The notes beneath the pieces were generated by a model. That model saw only the letters and a list, made by a program, of their open reading frames with translations. It made no database searches and was not told where the DNA came from. Shown one piece after another: positions 16,228 to 23,325 of a DNA stretch of 63,651 nt. The position numbers and the translations under genes were made by a program. Source of the stretch: Oribacterium sp. (GTDB lineage Bacteria > Bacillota_A > Clostridia > Lachnospirales > Lachnospiraceae); NCBI GenBank assembly GCA_017940955.1, contig JAGAXP010000017.1, positions 1 through 63,651 of the forward strand, read 5' to 3'. Within the stretch, counting starts at the first letter, position 1. Every line of letters begins with the position of its first letter.

Positions 16228-17454
16228 TCAGGCTGTAAATTTTACCATCGTTTTCACCACATTCACGCCGTCATCCGTCACCTCGACCCGCTCAACCTCC
16301 GCCTCGAATCTCCCCTCGTCGAACTGCTCCCAATCCATCTGAATACATATCGCAGCCATCAGGTCGGTCTCCCTGATCGTGCGGCACAGGCAGCCGTTTC
16401 CCCTTCTGCCCTTGTGCCTGTCGCGGCAGGTCCATGCCTTGTACTTGTCCCCGCCATACCCTCGCAGCGTCCGCCTGGTCATCGGCTCGCCACACTCGCC
16501 GCAGAAAACCTTCCCGAAAAAGAAATGAGTGCGGCCATCATGGTACCGCACCCCTCTGTCGATGTCTTCACGTCTCTTCTTCAGTTTTTTCTGGACCGCA
16601 TCCCATGTAAGCCTGTCGATTACAGCCTCATGGTCGTCCACAAGGTAGTTGCTTTCAAACGGGATCCGCTTGTCCGGCTGCTTGGTGAGGAAGTTCTTAG
16701 GCGCTCTTTTCTGTAGCATCTTGTCTCCGGCGTACACCTCGTTGCCGAGGATGTAGAGCACTCCCTTGTCGGTAAGCGCCGCGCCGTTCCTGCCCGTCAT
16801 ACCGAGGGAATTCAGCTTCTCCGCGATCTCCATGCAGCCCTTTCCTTCCAGGTAGAGCTGGAAGATGATCCGCACGATCTGTGCGTCATCGTTTGGCACA
16901 AGGGTTCCATCGACTGAATCGTAGCCGAGGATGCGGTTGCTGCCCATGTTGTACTCGCCGCGCTTGAACCGCTCCCTGTAAGCCCATCGGACGTTCTCAG
17001 AGATAGAACGGCTCTCGTCCTGTGCGATGGCACAGAGGAAGGAGAACATCATGGAGCAGGACGGGTCTCCTGTGTAAAGGTTCTCCTTCTCAAACCGTAC
17101 TTCCACACCGTTGCCGTGGAGCAGCTTGGCATACTTCTGCGCGTCCACGATGTTTCGGGAAAAGCGGCTGATGCTCTTACAGATGATCTCGTCAACGCGA
17201 CCGTCCAAAGCATCCCTGATCAGCCTCTGAAAGCCCGGCCGGTTCTCGGCCTTTGTGCCGGACTTCTCGTCTGAGTAGATGCCGGCAAACTCCCAGTCCT
17301 CATGTGCGGCGATGTAGGCCGTGTAGTAGCTGACCTGCGTATCGAAGCTGTCCTCCTGTTCCTCCAGCAGGGTAGATACACGGCAGTAGGCCGCCACCCG
17401 TTTCTTATGCAGATCCCTGTTCCTTGGGATTCTTGTGAATTTCATCTCGCTCAT
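16228..17454 (-). CDS. large serine recombinase, 408 aa
   Basis: The catalytic domain covers about residues 18-160, with nucleophile Ser27 in AAYCRVST, then GIYSDEKSGTKAENRPGF, KSISRFSRN and a QDESRSISENV helix. The recombinase domain follows to about 280. A zinc ribbon starts at VFCGECGEPM and has further Cys residues in the WTCRDRHKG and NGCLC stretches. The ATG overlaps the stop of the next recombinase (ATGA), so the two are co-translated. The SDEKSGT variant of the usual DEGISGT motif sets it apart from its neighbours. It is the last gene before the AT-rich promoter region at 16130-16227, which could be near an attachment site. Confidence 0.93.
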   Translation of the reverse strand: MSEMKFTRIPRNRDLHKKRVAAYCRVSTLLEEQEDSFDTQVSYYTAYIAAHEDWEFAGIYSDEKSGTKAENRPGFQRLIRDALDGRVDEIICKSISRFSRNIVDAQKYAKLLHGNGVEVRFEKENLYTGDPSCSMMFSFLCAIAQDESRSISENVRWAYRERFKRGEYNMGSNRILGYDSVDGTLVPNDDAQIVRIIFQLYLEGKGCMEIAEKLNSLGMTGRNGAALTDKGVLYILGNEVYAGDKMLQKRAPKNFLTKQPDKRIPFESNYLVDDHEAVIDRLTWDAVQKKLKKRREDIDRGVRYHDGRTHFFFGKVFCGECGEPMTRRTLRGYGGDKYKAWTCRDRHKGRRGNGCLCRTIRETDLMAAICIQMDWEQFDEGRFEAEVERVEVTDDGVNVVKTMVKFTA

Positions 17455-18947
17455 GCCGTCTCAGCCTCCTTTTCCTTCTGTCTCGCAAGGTACTTGTTGT
17501 AGAGCTCCGCGATCATCGGCGGGTGTTCCCGGTCGGCATCCACACCGGACATGACCGTGGTGATCAGTCCGCATTTCCAGAACACCTTCAGCGTGCGGTC
17601 ATCCGCTACCTGTTCACCGAGTGCCGCAAGGCGCATATATTCCCGCTCCGTTTTGCTGTGCGCTCCGAATTCGATGTGGTCGATCAGCTCGTCCACCCAC
17701 CAGAAGTCCACACGGTCAAAGGTCGGATGCTCCCGCTTGATTTGAAGCGCCGTCTTTGCATCTTCCCCGAACTTTCGGCTCTTAGTCTTTTCCCCGATCT
17801 TAGCCGCATCCAGCTTGCTGTAGGCTTCCAGCACCGCCGCCTCCACCAGATTCGAGCGGATGATGAAGCCGTGGCAGGCATCCTCGCCCTTCTCGCAGCT
17901 CCAGCCGTGGCCGTGCTTCACCTGCACCGGAATGCTCCTCTGGTATAGGATGCTCCCACAGTAAGGGCAGCGCAGCTTGTCACCGAGCGGGTACTGATTA
18001 CAAGGTCCGCAGTCATGCTCCCTCACATGGCCGTTCACCCTGCGCATCCCCATGATCTTCTGCACCCTGTCGTACTGCTTGCGGCTGATGATCGGGGTGT
18101 GGTGGTTCTCGATGTAGAAGCTGGGGATCTCGGTGCTGTCGTTACGGACCACTTTATGGCTCAAATGGTCCTCTGTGAAAAATTTCTGCAGGAGGATGTC
18201 CCCGGCGTAGCGTTCGTTGACCAGGAGGGTATGAACCGCTGAATTCGACCACTTGGCTTCTCCCTGCGGACTCCTGATGCCGTAGGATTCCAGGTATTTG
18301 CGGATGTTCGAGATGCTCTCGCCGTTCTCGTAAAGGTCGAAAATCTTCTGCACCACCGCCGCCTGTTCCGGCACGATCTGGTACTCTCCATCCTTGGTCT
18401 TTTCGTAGCCGTAAAGCCTTGTCCAGCGGGTGACTCCCTCTTCAAACCGCTTCCGGATGCCCCAGCTTGTGTTCTGGGAGATCGACCGGCTCTCCTCCTG
18501 GGCAAAGGCCGCGAGAACGGTCAGGAGCATCTCCGAGAATGCCGTCCGGGTGTCGATGTTGTTGCTCTCGAACACGATGTGGACGCCCATGTTGTTCATG
18601 TGGCGAACATAGGTCAGGCACTCCAGGGTGTTGCGGGCAAAGCGGCTGATCGATTTTGTCAAGACCAGATCCACATTCCCGGCTTCGCACTCCCTCATCA
18701 GTCTCTGGAACTCCGGTCGCTTTTCCGCGCTCGTTCCCGTGATGCCCTCGTCGGCGAAAATGCCTGCCAGCTCCCATTCGGGATTCGCCGCGATCAGTTC
18801 TGTGTAGTGCTTGACCTGCCCCTCGAAACTGGTCCTCTGGTCTTCCATGTCGGTGGAGACACGGCAGTAGGCAGCCACACGGAGCTTGCCGGAATGTGCG
18901 TTATTCGCAGCCTTCACCGGCTCTAGTTTGATCTTCAGAATCTCCAT
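17451..18947 (-). CDS. large serine recombinase, 498 aa
   Basis: The catalytic Ser31 lies in AAYCRVST, followed by GIFADEGITGT, KSISRFARN and FAQEESRSISQN. The recombinase domain covers about 170-300, and the zinc ribbon begins LRCPYCGSIL. The C-terminal 150 residues include a basic helix region and a WWVDELIDHIEF motif shared with the two recombinases at 19165 and 20669. GGAAGGAG precedes the ATG by 9 bp. It starts a two-gene unit with its own promoter-like element at 18998-19026. Confidence 0.94.
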   Translation of the reverse strand: MEILKIKLEPVKAANNAHSGKLRVAAYCRVSTDMEDQRTSFEGQVKHYTELIAANPEWELAGIFADEGITGTSAEKRPEFQRLMRECEAGNVDLVLTKSISRFARNTLECLTYVRHMNNMGVHIVFESNNIDTRTAFSEMLLTVLAAFAQEESRSISQNTSWGIRKRFEEGVTRWTRLYGYEKTKDGEYQIVPEQAAVVQKIFDLYENGESISNIRKYLESYGIRSPQGEAKWSNSAVHTLLVNERYAGDILLQKFFTEDHLSHKVVRNDSTEIPSFYIENHHTPIISRKQYDRVQKIMGMRRVNGHVREHDCGPCNQYPLGDKLRCPYCGSILYQRSIPVQVKHGHGWSCEKGEDACHGFIIRSNLVEAAVLEAYSKLDAAKIGEKTKSRKFGEDAKTALQIKREHPTFDRVDFWWVDELIDHIEFGAHSKTEREYMRLAALGEQVADDRTLKVFWKCGLITTVMSGVDADREHPPMIAELYNKYLARQKEKEAETA

Positions 18948-18997
18948 CGCATTTTCTCCTTCCTGCGCCGCTGTAGGTTATCCCCCGGCGCTGTCCT

Positions 18998-19026
18998 ATA
19001 TTCCCGTAAAAACAGGTGAATAGCAA
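18998..19026 (-). promoter_or_regulatory. promoter for the 18947-16228 recombinase pair
   Basis: On the minus strand TTGCTA (19021-19026) and GAATAT (18998-19003) are 17 bp apart. The same layout is found before 23127 and 27033, including a TTTACGGGAATAT stretch shared with 23192-23205. Confidence 0.65.
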
Positions 19027-19076
19027 GTTTATTGTGCGTAAAATTGGCCTATTATCGACGTATAAATCGTAGAATA

Positions 19077-19151
19077 ATCCGGCGTATTTCAGCCGGATAA
19101 CTGGTGGATCTGGACAAAGAAATGGCCCTCCGAGATGCTTCCCAGAGAGCC
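19077..19151 (-). terminator. tandem hairpins after the three-recombinase unit
   Basis: On the minus strand GGCTCTC pairs with GAGGGCC (19124-19130 with 19145-19151, one wobble), followed by ATTTCTTTG, 14 bp after the stop at 19165. A second perfect 7-bp stem, ATCCGGC / GCCGGAT, lies at 19077-19098. Confidence 0.6.
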
Positions 19152-19164
19152 GTTTAAGCTACTT

Positions 19165-20676
19165 TTATTCTGCCTGTTTCTTCCTCACTTCCTCCGCCAG
19201 CTGCGGGTACCGGTCCGGGTAGCGGAGGACGTAACCGTCCCAGAGGATTGCCTTGTGCTTTGGATCATGGGAGTCCCTGACCACACCGGAGGAGACCGTA
19301 GTCTTAAGGCCGCACCGCCATGTGATGGTGAGCGTCCGGTCGTCCAGGACCTCTGCCTGCTCCGGATCCATGAGTTTCAGATCCGATGCCGTGTAGCTGT
19401 GCTGCCCGAACTCCATCTTCTCCACAAATTCATCCAGCCACCAGAACTCGATAGCCTTAAAGACGAGGTATTGCGCTTTCCCTGCCAGCAGCTTCTTCGC
19501 TTCCTCTGCCCGCCGCCTCAGTTTCATGGTACTGATCCGTTCGACATCTGCCAAGTCGATGCTCTTCCACGCCTCAAGGATCATCTTCTTTACCGGGATC
19601 GACATGATCACAAATCCCCTGCAGGCTCCCTCGCCCTCACAGAGAAAATGACTGTCGCAGTTCTGGATCGGAAGCCGCCTGTGCCGGAGTACCTGACCAC
19701 AGTATGGGCAGCGCAGGTAATCTCCGAACGGGTAGACGGAAGGCGTGGACTTCTTCTTCAGTTCCAGGATGGTGTTGCACCGGTTGAACTGTTTTCTCGA
19801 TACCAGCGGTTCATGATGGTCTTTCAGCATCTTGCTCGGAAGCAGCCCGTTGTTCCGGTAAACGCGGTACTCCATGAAGCTCTTTTTGTAGAATTTCTGT
19901 GTCTGAAGATCCCCGGCGTACTTCTCGTTCCGGATCATGTAATGGATGCGTGACTCATCCCATTTCTCGCTGCCGGACGAGTCGAAGTAAGGTGGCTTGA
20001 TCCCGTCAGCCAGCAGTCCTTCCACGATCTTCGGCACGGAGATGCCTTTCTCGTACTCATCGAAGATGCGCTGAACGACCGCCCCTTCCTCCGGCACGAT
20101 CTCGTAGTTGTCGCCCTCGTCGTTCTTCCGGTAGCCGTAGACCGGAACCAGAAGCTCATGCCCCTTCTCCAGCCTTTTCCGCTTGCCCCATTTGACGTTC
20201 TCCGAATGGGAATGGCTCTCTTCCTGCGCGAATGCCGCAAGTACGGTCAGGAGCATTTCAGAATACTCGCTGTCGGTGTCGATGCCCTCTTTCTCGAAGA
20301 TGAGCCGGATGTCGAGACTGCGCAGGTGCTTCATGTAGTTTACCGCATCGACGGTATTGCGGGAAAAGCGGGAGACGGATTTACAGATGACCGCATCGAT
20401 CTTTCCGTCCTCGCAGTCCCTGACCATCCGCAGGAACTCCGGCCTGCGTTCCGCCTGTGTACCGGAAAGTCCCCGGTCAGCGTAAATTCCCGCCAGCGTC
20501 CAGTCCGGCTCTGCTGCGATCTTCTGCGTGTACACAGCCACCTGCGTCTCGTAGCTGGTCGCCTGCTCGTCGGATTTTGTCGAAACGCGGCAGTAGGCAG
20601 CCACACGGAGAAGAGAGGATTCACCTTCGTTCTTCTCTTCCGGATTGAAGATCTTCGTCACTCTGATTTCAGCCAT
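19165..20676 (-). CDS. large serine recombinase, 503 aa
   Basis: The catalytic Ser32 lies in AAYCRVST, followed by GIYADRGLSGT, KSVSRFSRNT and FAQEESHSHSEN. The zinc ribbon is LRCPYCGQVL with CEGEGACRGF. The C-terminus carries EFWWLDEFVEKMEF and a TITWRCGL segment. It is clearly paralogous to the next gene upstream across its full length, so the pair arose by tandem duplication. Its ATG overlaps the upstream stop (ATGGCTGA). It is last in the 23127-19165 unit. Confidence 0.94.
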   Translation of the reverse strand: MAEIRVTKIFNPEEKNEGESSLLRVAAYCRVSTKSDEQATSYETQVAVYTQKIAAEPDWTLAGIYADRGLSGTQAERRPEFLRMVRDCEDGKIDAVICKSVSRFSRNTVDAVNYMKHLRSLDIRLIFEKEGIDTDSEYSEMLLTVLAAFAQEESHSHSENVKWGKRKRLEKGHELLVPVYGYRKNDEGDNYEIVPEEGAVVQRIFDEYEKGISVPKIVEGLLADGIKPPYFDSSGSEKWDESRIHYMIRNEKYAGDLQTQKFYKKSFMEYRVYRNNGLLPSKMLKDHHEPLVSRKQFNRCNTILELKKKSTPSVYPFGDYLRCPYCGQVLRHRRLPIQNCDSHFLCEGEGACRGFVIMSIPVKKMILEAWKSIDLADVERISTMKLRRRAEEAKKLLAGKAQYLVFKAIEFWWLDEFVEKMEFGQHSYTASDLKLMDPEQAEVLDDRTLTITWRCGLKTTVSSGVVRDSHDPKHKAILWDGYVLRYPDRYPQLAEEVRKKQAE

Positions 20677-22177
20677 GGTCTTTCACCTTCTTCCATTTCG
20701 CCCGTACCTCCGCTGCCTGTTTCGGGTACTTGTCCTCATGCCGCAGGACCCATGCATCCCACAGGATTGCCTTGTGTTTTGGAAACTGGGAGTCGCGGAT
20801 GATGCCGGTAGGCACGGTCTGGACGATCCCGCATTTCCAGGTGATGGTGATGTCCGAATCATCCGCTGCCTCCCGCATCTCCTCGGGCATGGCGGCAAGC
20901 TCGGTCGGCGCGTAGGAATGCAGTCCAAAGTCGATCCGCTCCACCAGGTCATCCAGCCACCAGTAATCCACGGCATCGAAGGCCGGGTGTTCAGCCTTGG
21001 TCTTCTTCATCAGTTCCCCGGCTTCCGAATCATCGACCTCATCCAGCGGAATGCTCGCATACGCTTTCAGGATCGCCGCATCCACAAGCGGCCTGGCGAT
21101 CACAAAGCCCCTGCAGGCTCCCTCACCCTGGCAGAAGTGAAACTGATTCCTGCCCTGGTCGGTCTTCGCCATCCAGAGGACATGTCCGCAGTAAGGACAC
21201 CGGAGCATATCGGCGTAGGGGTACTGCACCGGGCGGATGCGGGAGGTGCTCCGCATGAGCTGGATGTCGCCGCAGCGGTTGAACTGCTTTTCTGAAATGA
21301 TCGGCTCGTGGTGTCCGAAGATGTAGTTCTGCGGAAGCACGCCTTTGTTCTTCACTTCCTTGCCCGTCATGAAGTCCGGCGTGTAGCGTTTCTGGGTGAC
21401 GATATCCCCCATGTACTTGACATTGTTAAGCATGCCCCAGATCCTCGTCTCCTCCCAGTTGCCGACGCGGTACTCATCGATCATTGGGCGCGGAGTTCCG
21501 TTCTCGCGGAGAATCCGCCTGATCTCTGCGATAGGCTTGCCGTGTTCGTAGGAGTCGAAGATGAAGCGCACCACCTCGGCTTCCTCCGGAACGATGACCA
21601 TGGTCGTCCCGTCATCGGATTTCCGGTAGCCGTAAGGCGGGTACAGCGGCGCGTTGCCCGCCATCGCCTTCTTGCGCTTGCCCCATTTCACATTCTCGGA
21701 ATGCGAATGGCTCTCTTCCTGTGCAAAGGCGGCAAGGACCGTCAGCAGCATGGCGGAGTACTCGCCCTCGGTGTCGATGTTCTCTTTTTCAAAGATGAGC
21801 CTGATCCCCATCGCCCGGAACATCTGAATGTAGCGGACGGCATCGAGGGTGTTGCGGGAAAACCGGGAGACGGACTTGCAGATGATGGCGTCGATCTTCC
21901 CGTTCTCGCAGTCCTCGATCATCTGAAGAAATTGCGGACGCTTCTCCGCCCGTGTGCCGGACAGCCCGTAATCCGCGTAAAGCCCTGCCAGCGTCCAGCC
22001 GGGTTCCTTCTCGATCTTCTCTTTGAAGGCTGCCATCTGCCCTTCGTAGCTGGTGATCTGTTCGGCATTTTTTGAGGACACGCGGCAGTAGGCGGCCACA
22101 CGGAGCATACCGGATGCGTCCGATTTCTTCTCCTCCGGTTTGTAGATCTTCCGGATCTTCATACCGCCCTCTGCCAT
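20669..22177 (-). CDS. large serine recombinase, 502 aa
   Basis: The catalytic Ser34 lies in AAYCRVSS, followed by GLYADYGLSGT, KSVSRFSRNT and FAQEESHSHSEN. The zinc ribbon is LRCPYCGHVL with CQGEGACRGF. YWWLDDLVERIDF and ITWKCGIVQT near the end match its downstream neighbour. I prefer the ATG at 22177 because AAGGAGG is 7 bp upstream, although an ATG five codons later overlaps the previous stop as ATGA. The overlap with the upstream gene is 19 bp. Confidence 0.94.
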   Translation of the reverse strand: MAEGGMKIRKIYKPEEKKSDASGMLRVAAYCRVSSKNAEQITSYEGQMAAFKEKIEKEPGWTLAGLYADYGLSGTRAEKRPQFLQMIEDCENGKIDAIICKSVSRFSRNTLDAVRYIQMFRAMGIRLIFEKENIDTEGEYSAMLLTVLAAFAQEESHSHSENVKWGKRKKAMAGNAPLYPPYGYRKSDDGTTMVIVPEEAEVVRFIFDSYEHGKPIAEIRRILRENGTPRPMIDEYRVGNWEETRIWGMLNNVKYMGDIVTQKRYTPDFMTGKEVKNKGVLPQNYIFGHHEPIISEKQFNRCGDIQLMRSTSRIRPVQYPYADMLRCPYCGHVLWMAKTDQGRNQFHFCQGEGACRGFVIARPLVDAAILKAYASIPLDEVDDSEAGELMKKTKAEHPAFDAVDYWWLDDLVERIDFGLHSYAPTELAAMPEEMREAADDSDITITWKCGIVQTVPTGIIRDSQFPKHKAILWDAWVLRHEDKYPKQAAEVRAKWKKVKDHG

Positions 22178-23127
22178 GACTGTGCCTCCTTCGCCGCCAG
22201 CTTCATTGCCCTGCCCATGATCTCCCGCTCCTCTTCGCTGAACTTCCTGCGATGGCCGCCGAGGGTCTGATGGTCCAGAAGTTCCTGCACCACATCGTAC
22301 AGTTCCTTGCTTACCAGCGCAGGGTGATGGTTCTCGATGAGGATCTGGTCAACGTAGCCCTTGTTCTTAACCCGCTTCACGATGCCGTTCTCATCCACAA
22401 TGCTGCATTCCTTATTCGACAGGTAATTGCCGATGTAGGTTTCGCTGCGGAGAAGGTTGACGATGGGAGCCTTGTTCCATACCCTGCCTTTTCCATCTTC
22501 CGCTTCCATGCGGGTAAGCTCCTCTGCGATCTCGCCGTAGGTATGGCACATCCCCGCCATGTAAAAAGCCTGACGGACGGCCTCGGCTTCATGATCGACC
22601 ACTTCCCAGCGATGCTCTTTGCCGACCGAAACGTAGCCGTACCTCGCAACATCCCAGGGCTGTCCCTTCTCCACATGCTTCTGCCGACTCCAGTTGATGT
22701 TCTGTGAGATGCTGTTGCTCTCCTCCTGCGCGATGGTCGCAAGGATCCCCAGCATCAACTCCCCGCCCATCGTCTCCGTGTCCAGGTTCTCCTTCTCGAA
22801 GCGGACCGTCACGCCAAGGTCGGAAAGCTGCCGGATCGTGTTCACGCATTCGAGCATGTTGCGGGCGAACCTTGAGATGCTCTTGGTAAGTACCAGATCC
22901 ACCTTCCCGGCTTCGCAGTCCCTGATGAGCCGGTTCAGTTCTTTCCTACCCCGCATGGAGCGTCCGCTCTTGCCATGGTCGCCGTACACACCGACGAATT
23001 CCATGTTGGGATCATCCTTGATAAGTTTCTCGTAGTAGGCGCACTGGACTTCAAATGAGCCGTCCTGTGTATCGCTTGCCGTGCTCACCCGGCAGTAGGC
23101 CGCCGTGCGCAGTTTCTTTTCTTCCAT
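22159..23127 (-). CDS. short serine recombinase without zinc ribbon, 322 aa
   Basis: The catalytic Ser15 lies in AAYCRVST, followed by GVYGDHGKSGRSMRG, KSISRFARN and IAQEESNSISQN. The recombinase domain follows, then the protein ends at a basic helix (HRRKFSEEEREIMGRAMKLA) with no Cys4 ribbon, about 180 residues shorter than its neighbours. AAGGAGG lies 11 bp before the ATG. The gene is first in a three-gene operon driven by the element at 23192-23220. The missing ribbon suggests it needs a partner or serves as a directionality or helper subunit; that is inference. Confidence 0.93.
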   Translation of the reverse strand: MEEKKLRTAAYCRVSTASDTQDGSFEVQCAYYEKLIKDDPNMEFVGVYGDHGKSGRSMRGRKELNRLIRDCEAGKVDLVLTKSISRFARNMLECVNTIRQLSDLGVTVRFEKENLDTETMGGELMLGILATIAQEESNSISQNINWSRQKHVEKGQPWDVARYGYVSVGKEHRWEVVDHEAEAVRQAFYMAGMCHTYGEIAEELTRMEAEDGKGRVWNKAPIVNLLRSETYIGNYLSNKECSIVDENGIVKRVKNKGYVDQILIENHHPALVSKELYDVVQELLDHQTLGGHRRKFSEEEREIMGRAMKLAAKEAQSWQRAV

Positions 23128-23191
23128 GCTGATTCGTACCTCCTTGTGTTGTTCTGACCGGTTGGAGGCAGCCCTCTCTCGCGGTCACTGC

Positions 23192-23220
23192 ATATTCCCG
23201 TAAACGGGCGTACATAGCAA
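23192..23220 (-). promoter_or_regulatory. promoter for the 23127-19165 recombinase unit
   Basis: TTGCTA (23215-23220) and GAATAT (23192-23197) are 17 bp apart on the minus strand. The spacer holds a small palindrome (CCCGTTTACGGG) that could be an operator half. Confidence 0.65.
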
Positions 23221-23284
23221 GTCAATTCTGGATAGAATTTCCCTTTATTTTTCGGGCATCAGTATCCATTGAAACTCGGAGCGT

Positions 23285-23317
23285 AAAAAAGGGGAGGAGC
23301 GGCTGTTACACCGCTCC
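23285..23317 (-). terminator. terminator at the end of the phage late region
   Basis: GGAGCGG (23296-23302) and CCGCTCC (23311-23317) form a perfect stem. On the minus strand it is followed by TCCCCTTTTTT. It lies just past the endolysin stop and separates the late region from the recombinase operon. Confidence 0.85.
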
Positions 23318-23325
23318 CATAGGGT

